From Rubripirellula reticaptiva (lineage in GTDB: Bacteria > Planctomycetota > Planctomycetia > Pirellulales > Pirellulaceae), in NCBI RefSeq assembly GCF_007860175.1, contig NZ_SJPX01000006.1, forward strand, positions 2,074-66,073: DNA of 64,000 bases, in the 5' to 3' direction. Positions 16,881-25,591 of this stretch are shown here, piece by piece (the stretch's first letter is position 1; each line of letters opens with the position of its first letter). The notes beneath the pieces were generated by a model. It ran no database searches and was not told the origin of the DNA. It saw nothing but the letters and a program-made list of their open reading frames with translations. A program made the translations under genes and the position numbers.

Positions 16881-17642
16881 CTAAATGAGGCTTTCAGAGC
16901 CATAAAGCGAGTGCCGGCGTTTCCCTCGGATGGACATCCCCCCCCCGACAAGAATCGCAAATGCGAAAAGCGTGGACGAGCTTAACTCGGGCACTGCAAT
17001 GACGTGAATAGATAAAGGGCTAACGACTGGCGACACCGCTCTCCCTTCTATTCCGACCCCCGTTGTAAGAAACGGCTCTTCGGAATTCGGCGTCGCATTG
17101 AGAATGTAGCCTCCTGTCGCCAAATCAGTGATGTCAACCAACACGGTTCCGAGCAAAACCGAATTGGGTAGTGACAGAGTGGGCTTCACAGCATTTAAGA
17201 CAATGTTCCCGTCAGCGGTAAATTCAATCTGCCCGATAGCACCCACTAGGTAACTGATCCCTCCCGATACTTGAGGCAAACGAAACGTTGGGAAATCTGC
17301 TGAATAAGCAAATGAGTTCTCCACGTCAGTGTCGACTGCCGCGAACTGAACCGAGTTGTCGTTCGCTAGACTAGTTAGCGTTAAATTAAACTCGAATGAG
17401 CTAAGCCCAGGCCCATCGAGAATTCCGTCACCACTATCCTGGCTCACAAACACGTCGATGCTTATTCGAGTGTCGGGAGCAACGCCAATCGCGGATCCAC
17501 CACCCAAGCCCGACACGAATGGAACTCCAGCGTGTCCAAATTCAAGAATCAAGTCTGCTTTTGCATCCGATACAAAACATGAAAACAATGCAAGTGCACT
17601 ACAACGAAGGAGACGTAAGCGGAAGTTGCTAGTGACGATCAT
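16881..17642 (-). CDS. PEP-CTERM-like exported protein, 253 aa
   Basis: A signal peptide (about 1-29, ending DAKA) leads into a beta-rich domain with APDTRISIDVFVSQDSGDG and LSSFEFNLTLTSL, matching the layout of the protein at 16106-16777. The C terminus has VPELSSST, a hydrophobic helix (FAFAILVGGGMSI) and RGKRR, a PEP-CTERM tail in which PEP has become PEL, plus an extra dozen residues after the basic patch. Exosortase recognition is plausible but less sure. It lies between the two large dockerin proteins in a run of same-strand exported proteins. Confidence 0.75.
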   Translation of the reverse strand: MIVTSNFRLRLLRCSALALFSCFVSDAKADLILEFGHAGVPFVSGLGGGSAIGVAPDTRISIDVFVSQDSGDGILDGPGLSSFEFNLTLTSLANDNSVQFAAVDTDVENSFAYSADFPTFRLPQVSGGISYLVGAIGQIEFTADGNIVLNAVKPTLSLPNSVLLGTVLVDITDLATGGYILNATPNSEEPFLTTGVGIEGRAVSPVVSPLSIHVIAVPELSSSTLFAFAILVGGGMSIRGKRRHSLYGSESLI

Positions 17643-17711
17643 AGAATCAGATTTTGAATTACAGGAGCTAGCGGAATCGAATCGGTTCTAATTAACAGTC
17701 GGAAGGGTCTT

Positions 17712-20700
17712 CTAGAAGGTCAAGACTTTACGGTATTGAGTCTGGAACTTGAAGAAATCGAATATGTTTATCGATCCGCTGTTATCGCTATCGAATCCTA
17801 CTTGGAACTTGGATGAGCCACTGGTCGAACGGTAAGAGTATTGAAACTGGAAGAAGTCAATGATATTGACGCTCTTGCTTCCATCGATGTCGCCAAACAG
17901 GCGAAAAAACTTGTCTGCTTCAAAATTTCCAAATGTGTAGTCATCATTGACCACGCCATTTCGGTTTGCGTCCAAGCCATTCATTGTGACGCTATGCACC
18001 TTCGTGGCATCGATCGTTAGCGTGTGATAGCCGTCCTTTAGCGATGTGAACTCCGTATTGACTCCCGTGAACGTCACCCGGAAAACTGACTTGCCGCTGA
18101 CGTTGCTTAGTGGACTGATTGTGTAGTCCACGGCGCTACTCGTCGCTTTGTTTAAGATTGTGAAGGCATCGGAATCGACTGTCACAACCCCATCGAACTC
18201 GACCAACAGCGATGTGACTCGTGATCGCTGGGCGCCAACGCCATCATTGACCAGGACTTGCGATACTTCGACCAAATCGATGACCGCAAGGTCGATGACT
18301 TTTTCGAGTGTTGACCCTGTTGAGTCAGTGACACGAACACGAACGCTGTAATCGGGCTTTGTTTCATAATCGACCACTTCACCGGAGTTCAGAACCAACT
18401 GATCTCCAACGATATGAAATCGAACGTTATCGTCATCGCCTTCTCCCGTGACCAATGTGAAGGTGTGAGAATCGGAATCGGTCGGATCAACAGCAGCCAG
18501 CGATGCGAAAACGATATCGTTGGCAACGTTGTCGGTATTCTCGGCAATCGCGAATTTGGTTTCCACGATCTCGGTCGGCCCGTCGGTTCGGACAAGCGAA
18601 CCGTTAAGACGGAACGATGTGAAGTAAGTGACACTGTTGGTTAGATTGTTGTAGCGACCATCCAACATGTAGATGCGGAATTCAATCGGATTCTCAGTGT
18701 CGAAACCGTCGAACGGCAAGCGAAAGTCGAATGTAGTTTTCGGTTGATAGTCGACAAAGGCAGCAGATTCATAGAGGACATCAGAGGTTGTCGTGAAGCC
18801 ATCAACGCTGGACATGACGGCGAATCGACGAGCCGAGTGAAACCCGACACGATCAACCGTGAACTCCATGGGTGCTCCGTTCAGATCAAGACGCGCAGAA
18901 GTCGTCAATGAATTTGGATCGATGGTAAAACTAATGTAGAAGTTGCTAACGATCGCATCCTGGAGCGATGCGGGTTCCGATGGGTAGTTCCCCGTCGTGA
19001 AGGTTAGGGCTTGCGGATTTACGGTCGACGTCGGCGATAGTCCAGAGCCAAGAGTGAATCCAGAATACTCGACATCCGCAGCAAGTGAATTTGTTGCACT
19101 CCAAACGCCATTGACGGCGGGTGCAGCGAAATTGGCATCAAGAATGGTTTGAATTGCTTCAGCCGACGAAAGCACAATCGTGATCACGTCCTCGCTTACG
19201 CCACCGTCGTTGTCCGTCACTTGCAACGTTACTTCCGTGATGCCGATCGACGCGTCGTAAGTAAAAGTCGAAGCGGTACTTACCGACTGACCGTTGACGA
19301 TCCAGTTGTAGCTAGCGATAGTTCCATCAAAGTCACGCGAACGAGTGCCGTCCAAGGTGACATTTTCTCCATCGTTGCCGATGTCAAAAAGAGCGAAGTC
19401 TTCGCCAGCGTTGGCACGAGGAAGATGGTTCGAGACTGGATTTGCGAAAGCCCAATCGACGACCGCTTCGTACTTATAGGACTGTTCCGAAGTCGGATCT
19501 TGATTCTCTTGCAGACCCCACGAACCGAACTGATTCGGCGTGTAAATGTAGTTAAAACTACTGTGCAGGACGACTCCTTTAGCAAGCAATAGATCAAGGT
19601 AGTTCTTGTAAACGTCGCCCATCAATGGGCTACGGTTCGCCGCGATGAGTTTGTTCGTCAGATCGGTATTCTGGACGTTGGTGCCAGTCGCGGCGAGGTG
19701 CTGCCCGCCTTCATAGGTGATCAGCCACAAGCCATGTCGATCTGCAACGGCTTTTTGTTTAGCAAGGTCGGCAGCAGTTTGGTTTGCTAATTCGTCATTT
19801 AGCGAGTTGATGATACTCTCGGTCGTCGCCGTCCCCAGGGTCCCGTCAGCCACTAGTTTGTCGGCAATCGAAAAACCGAAGTACGCACCGATCGCAAGAC
19901 TGTCCGGCATGATGCCACCGGGATTAATCGTGGGATCATTCAGGGCAGCCATCAACTGATCGCTAACGCCGATGTTCACGAACTGTGTGGCAATGACTTT
20001 GATCAGTTGGTCGCTTGAACGATTCCCGAACGACTGCTCGAAGATTCCCCAGACTTCGGCCGAACGCATCGCGTGATAACGTAGTCCAGCCTCGAAAGAA
20101 GTTGTCGACAGTCCTAGTGCTAGTCCCTTGCTTTGGATGTACGCCGCCTGATTGAAAGCACCATTCCAGGTTTCGTTGCTGTACTCAACAAAGACCTTTA
20201 AACCCGAGTTCAGATTCGCATGCAGGTAGTCAGCCATGTCAGCTACGTACGCATCGCTTGCCTTTGCGGGAATCGTGATCCACGGATCTTGCCCAAGCTG
20301 GTTGGCGAGATCGACGATGTATTCGATGGCGACACCACTCGGCAGCGATTGGGTGTAGTCAGTGGTCAACGTTCGATCCGAAACATCGACAACATCGCTG
20401 TTGTTCGTCTCTTGCCACTCCATGAATCGCAGATTCGAAAATGCATCGAGATCGTCGGTGTAGGTCGGATCAAAAGGATCCGTTTCGTAATCGGAAAGAC
20501 TGCCCGGTGCGATCAAATGCATTTCACGAAGATGATCGTTCGGCGAACTTGAGTTGATGTAGAGGAATAGATTTCCGTTGCCGTCGCCGTACTCGGAATT
20601 AAAAATTTCGAATTGAAACTGTTGTGGGATCGAGTCGCCGTTTGCATCCACTGTGCCAGACAGACTAATCGTTTGCGATATTATATTTGGCGTGTTCGGA

Positions 20701-21083
20701 TCTAGCAGTCCAGTGCCAGCTTCGATCTGCACCGTACCCGTGCCAGTCGCGATGAATGTGTAAATTCCTTCGCCGCGGACAGGAATCACCGTGTGAATGA
20801 TTTGGGGCTCGGTTACATCGTAGGTGTTATCAAGGGTGAACGGCGACTCGGTTGGCCATCCACTTGCGTCCAGATCAATCTGGTCAGCATGCTCAGAGTT
20901 GTAGATCCCTTGACGATCCTCGTCGGTGGTCTGCCAAGACCTCGCTTGTTTCATGACGTCAACGAACGCAACGGCAGAATAGTCGGCTACCTCGGGAAGA
21001 TTGACACCAAGTGACAGACCGCCAGCAAGGAGATTCCGACGTTCGAGGCTCTCGAACCGAGACTTGCGACTTGGTCGTTTCAT
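17712..21083 (-). CDS. Large exported LEPR-XLL protein with glycosidase-like, PKD, cadherin-like and dockerin parts, 1123 aa
   Basis: The N terminus contains RFESLERRNLLAG (9-21), a clear LEPR-XLL motif. Residues of about 200-560 look like a TIM-barrel glycoside-hydrolase-like domain: FMEWQETN, then WITIPAKASDAYVADMADYL, VFVEYSNETWN (candidate acid/base NE) and LWLITYEGGQH (candidate nucleophile E). A PKD-like domain follows (ANAGEDFALFDIGNDGENVT), then a carbohydrate-binding-like region, a cadherin-like repeat (VDPTDSDSHTFTLVTGEGDD) and a C-terminal dockerin pair (DIDGSKSVNIIDFF and DSDNSGSINIFDFF). Likely a secreted polysaccharide-acting protein. The enzyme activity is inferred and the substrate unknown. 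Confidence 0.82.
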   Translation of the reverse strand: MKRPSRKSRFESLERRNLLAGGLSLGVNLPEVADYSAVAFVDVMKQARSWQTTDEDRQGIYNSEHADQIDLDASGWPTESPFTLDNTYDVTEPQIIHTVIPVRGEGIYTFIATGTGTVQIEAGTGLLDPNTPNIISQTISLSGTVDANGDSIPQQFQFEIFNSEYGDGNGNLFLYINSSSPNDHLREMHLIAPGSLSDYETDPFDPTYTDDLDAFSNLRFMEWQETNNSDVVDVSDRTLTTDYTQSLPSGVAIEYIVDLANQLGQDPWITIPAKASDAYVADMADYLHANLNSGLKVFVEYSNETWNGAFNQAAYIQSKGLALGLSTTSFEAGLRYHAMRSAEVWGIFEQSFGNRSSDQLIKVIATQFVNIGVSDQLMAALNDPTINPGGIMPDSLAIGAYFGFSIADKLVADGTLGTATTESIINSLNDELANQTAADLAKQKAVADRHGLWLITYEGGQHLAATGTNVQNTDLTNKLIAANRSPLMGDVYKNYLDLLLAKGVVLHSSFNYIYTPNQFGSWGLQENQDPTSEQSYKYEAVVDWAFANPVSNHLPRANAGEDFALFDIGNDGENVTLDGTRSRDFDGTIASYNWIVNGQSVSTASTFTYDASIGITEVTLQVTDNDGGVSEDVITIVLSSAEAIQTILDANFAAPAVNGVWSATNSLAADVEYSGFTLGSGLSPTSTVNPQALTFTTGNYPSEPASLQDAIVSNFYISFTIDPNSLTTSARLDLNGAPMEFTVDRVGFHSARRFAVMSSVDGFTTTSDVLYESAAFVDYQPKTTFDFRLPFDGFDTENPIEFRIYMLDGRYNNLTNSVTYFTSFRLNGSLVRTDGPTEIVETKFAIAENTDNVANDIVFASLAAVDPTDSDSHTFTLVTGEGDDDNVRFHIVGDQLVLNSGEVVDYETKPDYSVRVRVTDSTGSTLEKVIDLAVIDLVEVSQVLVNDGVGAQRSRVTSLLVEFDGVVTVDSDAFTILNKATSSAVDYTISPLSNVSGKSVFRVTFTGVNTEFTSLKDGYHTLTIDATKVHSVTMNGLDANRNGVVNDDYTFGNFEADKFFRLFGDIDGSKSVNIIDFFQFQYSYRSTSGSSKFQVGFDSDNSGSINIFDFFKFQTQYRKVLTF

Positions 21084-21306
21084 GGGATCGCTCTAGGGGG
21101 GAGAATAGGCAATTGGCAAAGTTATCCCAATTTGCCACCTCAAAATCGAGCGTCGGCGGATCAAAACATCAAGAAGGGCGTTTTCCCTCGCCTTGCAGCC
21201 CCCCCAAGGGAACGGCAGAGTCTTGGGGTTGTCCATCAACGCCACCTCTCTCAAGTTTTTGGCTTTTTGGCTCGGATTTGCGAGATGGGGATTCGGCAGA
21301 AAACAC

Positions 21307-23211
21307 CTAGAAGTCGGTGAGTGATTTCGGTCGGATCGCGACTCGCAGGGCGTTGACGACGGCGACAACGTCGATGAATTCTTGCGTGATTGCACCGGCG
21401 ACCGGCGGTAGGTATCCGGCGGCGGCGAAGAACATTGCGATGATGCTGATCGCCATTCCGCCGACCGCGCTTTGCAGAGCGATTCGGCGCATTCGTCGGC
21501 TGATGTGCAACAACTCGTCGACCTTTGCCAATGACGAATCCAAAATCACTGCGTCAGCCGCTTCGGTGGTCACGTCGCTGTTTTGGCCGAACGCGATGCC
21601 AACCGTCGCCGCCATCAATGCCGGTGCGTCGTTGATCCCGTCACCGACGAAAATCGTGTCAGCCCGCTTGGTTTCTTGGCGTACGATTTCCAGTTTCTGT
21701 TCAGGCGACTGATCGGCCAAGATATCAGTGACTCCGACTTTGTCGGCCAAATAGCGGACTTCGCTTTCGCGATCACCTGACAACAGCATCACTCGATTGA
21801 TGTTGTGCTGCGGACCGAGGTGGCCAATGAACGACGCACCGTCGCTTCGGGGTTGGTCTCGGAACTGATATGTCGCCGCATAGGCTCCGTCTACCATCAC
21901 TACGCACTCAAGACCCGCCGTCGTCGGCGGCAGCTCCGGTGCATCGCCTTGGGTCTCGTCCAATAATGTTTTTCGATTTGTGATCCGGACTTCTCTGGCG
22001 CCGACGGTCGCAACCAATCCCAAGCCCGGACGTTCGCGTATTTCCGAAGCGACTTTCATCGGCAACTCACTCTTCTTGGCAGCCATCACGATAGCTTCGG
22101 CAAGAGGGTGCTTGGAATAGCGTTCAACGCTGGCAACAAGCGACAACAAATCGTTCTGGTCGTGCTGGGACGCCACGAACTGGCCCGTCAATTCAGGTTT
22201 ACCGTACGTCAACGTTCCCGTTTTGTCGAAAATGACTGTTCGGCATCCGTCCATCCGTTCCAGGATCGCAGGATCACGTATCACGATCGCTCGCTTTGCC
22301 GCCAGCGAGATTGATCCGATGATCGCGACTGGAATCGCGATCAACAATGGACAAGGTGTCGCGACGACCAGAACAGCCAGGAAGCGAACGGGGTCTCCGC
22401 TGGCGAACCAAGCGCCGGCGGCAACAATCAGGGCGACCGGCGTATAGAAAGCGCCAAGTTGATCGCCGAGACGCCGGATGCGGGGGCGAGTCTGTGACGA
22501 CACTTCCATCACCTTCATGATTTGAGCATAACGTGAATCGATCGCTAGTTTCTCGGCGCGAATGGTAATGGCCGATTCTCCATTGATCGCGCCGGAAAGA
22601 ACCGCCGTTCCAGGCGTCTTGCTCATCAAGTACGGTTCGCCAGTCAGGTAGGACTCGTCCATCACCGTGTGTCCTTCGACGACCTCGCCGTCGATCGGAC
22701 AGACCTCGTGAGGAAACAAAACGATTTCGTCGCCGATCGTGATCTGATCCAGCGGGATGTCTTCGATCTCGGAGTCGACTTTGCGATGCGCCCTCGATGG
22801 CATCCGTTTGGAAAGTGCATCTAGGACCGAGGATGCGCTCTGGACAGCGTAAGCTTCGAGTGCTTCACCGCCGGAAAGCATCAGTACAACGAGAGTGCCG
22901 GCCAGGTACTCGCCAAGCACCGCTGCGGTCACGATCGACATTCCGGCGAGCAGATCGGATCCGAATTCGCCTCGGAATAGGTTGCCGAGCAGCCCCCACA
23001 CTAATGGGACGCCGCCCAATAGAATCGCTACGTAGAGCGGCCAGTTCTGGACATCGCCCCCAGAATCGTACCCAAATCGCAGCACCAAATGCATCACAAT
23101 CGATACGATCGCTAGCGCCGCGATCGCAATTTGAATCCTGCCTTCGGTCAACAACTTCGGTGGGTCGGCGTTTTTATTCATCACAGGATTCATCCGGTCG
23201 GCAAATTGCAT
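21307..23211 (-). CDS. Heavy-metal P1B-type ATPase with TPC motif, 634 aa
   Basis: A membrane metal pump. Seen in order: six to eight predicted membrane helices, the actuator motif LTGEP (189-193), the intramembrane motif ATPCPLL (284-290), the phosphorylation site DKTGT (D329), the HP motif SKHPLAEA and the hinge GDGINDAPAL. The usual CPC is TPC here, which places it with the less-studied P1B-5 type (some members linked to nickel or iron) rather than the copper or zinc CPC pumps. There is no N-terminal metal-binding HMA domain and no Cys-rich tail. The divergent NadD-NadK gene starts about 70 bp away. Confidence 0.85.
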   Translation of the reverse strand: MQFADRMNPVMNKNADPPKLLTEGRIQIAIAALAIVSIVMHLVLRFGYDSGGDVQNWPLYVAILLGGVPLVWGLLGNLFRGEFGSDLLAGMSIVTAAVLGEYLAGTLVVLMLSGGEALEAYAVQSASSVLDALSKRMPSRAHRKVDSEIEDIPLDQITIGDEIVLFPHEVCPIDGEVVEGHTVMDESYLTGEPYLMSKTPGTAVLSGAINGESAITIRAEKLAIDSRYAQIMKVMEVSSQTRPRIRRLGDQLGAFYTPVALIVAAGAWFASGDPVRFLAVLVVATPCPLLIAIPVAIIGSISLAAKRAIVIRDPAILERMDGCRTVIFDKTGTLTYGKPELTGQFVASQHDQNDLLSLVASVERYSKHPLAEAIVMAAKKSELPMKVASEIRERPGLGLVATVGAREVRITNRKTLLDETQGDAPELPPTTAGLECVVMVDGAYAATYQFRDQPRSDGASFIGHLGPQHNINRVMLLSGDRESEVRYLADKVGVTDILADQSPEQKLEIVRQETKRADTIFVGDGINDAPALMAATVGIAFGQNSDVTTEAADAVILDSSLAKVDELLHISRRMRRIALQSAVGGMAISIIAMFFAAAGYLPPVAGAITQEFIDVVAVVNALRVAIRPKSLTDF

Positions 23212-23277
23212 CGGCTTGTTGCGCGTGTTCGGCTATGATGCCGGTTGGAAATTGACCTTCTTCGAAACAAATCGAGA

Positions 23278-24654
23278 ATGGCTGTGGAGCTTGCACTGTG
23301 CGTCGGAAACTTTAATCCGCCAGGGATTCATCATATCGAGATCGCGCGGGCGCTCGTTCGCACCTTCAATCGAGTCGTCATTGTGCCCGCTGGGCCGCGT
23401 GCTGAGAAGCGAGAGCAAAATGCGATCGCCAGCAGTTTTCGGGCTGCTCTGGTTGACTTGGCCTTTCGCGGCATCGAAGGCGTCGAGCTGGATTTTTCTG
23501 ATCTCGAAAATCAGACGTCGACGCCGAATGACCAGCTCGAGAAACGCTACCCGGGTTACGACGTTTGGCACGTTGTGCCCGAAGAGTTTGTTAAAGGCGG
23601 TAACGAGGGAAAATCGCTGATCCACAAGTACTGGTGCGATGCTCAAAACCTTTGGCAAACGGCGAACTTTGTCATCATCCACACTTGTCAGACGAAACCA
23701 GACCCGAAGGACCTGCCACCGCATCATCGATTGTTGGAAGTCAATACCGAAGGCAGTTCGCATCAGATTCGTTCGGCGCTGGTGCAAGGTCAAAACGTGA
23801 CCGACATGATCGATCCGGCGGTACTGAACTTCATCGAGAGTCGCGGGCTGTATCGACTCAGTTCACCTGCTCATTCGCGTACCGTGTCCTTGCACGGAAA
23901 ACGCGGCCATGCGTTCTTTGATCCTCGCAACAAGGCAGCCGCAAAATGGGCCGACGGTTTCGCTGGTGTCGCGATCGAAGAGGCAGACTATGTCGTGGTT
24001 CTCGGCGGCGACGGCACGATGCTGCAAGCGATTGAGAAGTTCTGGGAGCGTAGAATTCCGTTTTTTGGCGTCAACTTCGGTCACCTCGGCTTCCTGCTTA
24101 ACGATCGCGAAGACGTCTCGAATTCGTTGTTTCCGTCGGAAGACGTTATTGTGCGTGACTTGCCAATGCTTCGAGTCGACTCAAAGTTGGCGGATGGCAG
24201 TCACGAAGTCGACTTGGCGTTCAACGACGCGTGGCTGGAACGGTCGACTGGTCAAACGGCTTGGATCGAAGTCGTGGTTGACGACCAGGTCCGTTTTCCA
24301 AAACTCGTTTGCGACGGAGTGCTGACTTGCACCGCAGCAGGATCGACGGCGTATGCGTCGTCGATGGGGGCCACGCCGATGTTGGCCGACACCGAGGCCT
24401 GGATGTTGGTGGGATCAAACGTGATGACGCCACGCAACTGGAAGTCCGCACCAATCTCGATGAACTCGTCGATCACGGTTCGCAACTTGGATCCGATCAA
24501 ACGTCCGGTGCGTGGGTTCATCGGCGGAACGCCGTTGGGTGATGTCTTGGAAATGAAAATCCGCCCGTCTCGGACCGCATTTGTTGAGTTGGCATTCTTG
24601 CCTGAACACGACATGTCGCGGAAAATTGCCGACGTTTTGTTTCCGAGCCACTAA
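23278..24654 (+). CDS. nadK: Bifunctional nicotinate-nucleotide adenylyltransferase / NAD kinase, 458 aa
   Basis: Two enzymes of NAD(P) synthesis are fused. Residues 1-205 resemble NadD: GNFNPPGIHHIEIARAL (10-26, the HxGH-type nucleotide site), a middle EFV..W region and the end SSHQIRSALVQG..IESRGLY, the typical SSTxIR and gLY signature. Residues of about 220-458 are NAD kinase: VVVLGGDGTMLQAI (about 238-251), GVNFGHLGFLLN, TAAGSTAYASSMGATPML and a C-terminal beta region. The product would make nicotinate adenine dinucleotide and phosphorylate NAD. A TTG at 23245 is in frame, but the ATG at 23278 fits the NadD start. The NadD histidine pair reads HH rather than HxGH, so activity of that half needs testing. 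Confidence 0.85.
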   Translation: MAVELALCVGNFNPPGIHHIEIARALVRTFNRVVIVPAGPRAEKREQNAIASSFRAALVDLAFRGIEGVELDFSDLENQTSTPNDQLEKRYPGYDVWHVVPEEFVKGGNEGKSLIHKYWCDAQNLWQTANFVIIHTCQTKPDPKDLPPHHRLLEVNTEGSSHQIRSALVQGQNVTDMIDPAVLNFIESRGLYRLSSPAHSRTVSLHGKRGHAFFDPRNKAAAKWADGFAGVAIEEADYVVVLGGDGTMLQAIEKFWERRIPFFGVNFGHLGFLLNDREDVSNSLFPSEDVIVRDLPMLRVDSKLADGSHEVDLAFNDAWLERSTGQTAWIEVVVDDQVRFPKLVCDGVLTCTAAGSTAYASSMGATPMLADTEAWMLVGSNVMTPRNWKSAPISMNSSITVRNLDPIKRPVRGFIGGTPLGDVLEMKIRPSRTAFVELAFLPEHDMSRKIADVLFPSH

Positions 24655-24697
24655 GCATCGCGCAAGCAAGTCGTTTTCTGTGCAACGACAAACTTGC

Positions 24698-25579
24698 CTA
24701 CGCATGAGAAACGGCGGCTAGCCAGGCTATTCCGATGATCAACACGGCCGAGACGCCGGCGATCCATTGGACTTGCCAGTTCGCCAACCACCGCTCCGGT
24801 GCGCGACACGCGACCGCTCCCAACAACAGCCCGGCAAAGAAGCCAGCGGCGTGGGCGCCCACGTCGGTTCGCTCGCCCTCAACGCCCAACATTGCGAACA
24901 TCAAGACACCGCCAACGAGTGGTGCAAATCGCTTCATGCGAGATCCGGAGGTCCGAGTCAGTGGTGCGAGAGCATGTGCCACCATGATCCCGAGCGCACC
25001 AAAGACTGCCGTCGACGATCCGATCGAAACATGGCCCGCATCGCGAGCCCAAGCATTGATCAGATTCCCCAGCGACCCAGCCAACAAAATCACTAGCCAT
25101 CCGACACCGCCACCAAGCACACGTCCCACCAGCCAGCCAAAGACACCGCCGAAAATCAAGTTCGACAACCAGTGTTGCAAGTCGACGTGCAACGTCAGTG
25201 CCGTCACGACTCGCCATCCGTCACCGCCCATCACATCGCCGGCACGCATTGGCCCAACGCGATCCATGATCTGGTCGTAGGGCGGCGTCCAGCCTACGAA
25301 GGTGATCGCATTGATGATCACGGCGAACGCAAAAACACCCAGCACACCACCGCTGTACAATCGCGTGCGTTGGTTTGGCCGAGCGACGACCGCAGCATTA
25401 TCACGCTGGTAGGCCTCGATTTCGTAGACCGCCGACGCCTGGTTTGCGTCATCAACTGACAAGAACCATGTGCCGTTGCGTTGCACGACATCGGATGCGA
25501 TTCCGGCCGCCTCCATCACCAGTCGCAATTCGCGACACTGACGATGAGAATCGGTTTGATGCACAACGATGCGCGGCAC
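24698..25579 (-). CDS. Rhomboid-family intramembrane serine protease, 293 aa
   Basis: A soluble N-terminal part of about 70 residues is followed by six hydrophobic segments. Rhomboid signatures are HWLSN (N140), GSSTAVFGA (catalytic S189) and DVGAHAAGFFAG (catalytic H243). The usual GASG is GSST here, but the serine position is kept. The enzyme cuts membrane proteins within or near the bilayer; the substrate is unknown. Its N-terminal cytoplasmic domain resembles those in other planctomycete rhomboids. It is convergent with the NadD-NadK gene and 12 bp downstream of lepA, so it may be co-transcribed with lepA. Confidence 0.88.
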   Translation of the reverse strand: MPRIVVHQTDSHRQCRELRLVMEAAGIASDVVQRNGTWFLSVDDANQASAVYEIEAYQRDNAAVVARPNQRTRLYSGGVLGVFAFAVIINAITFVGWTPPYDQIMDRVGPMRAGDVMGGDGWRVVTALTLHVDLQHWLSNLIFGGVFGWLVGRVLGGGVGWLVILLAGSLGNLINAWARDAGHVSIGSSTAVFGALGIMVAHALAPLTRTSGSRMKRFAPLVGGVLMFAMLGVEGERTDVGAHAAGFFAGLLLGAVACRAPERWLANWQVQWIAGVSAVLIIGIAWLAAVSHA

Positions 25580-25591
25580 GGCGGATCCTTC

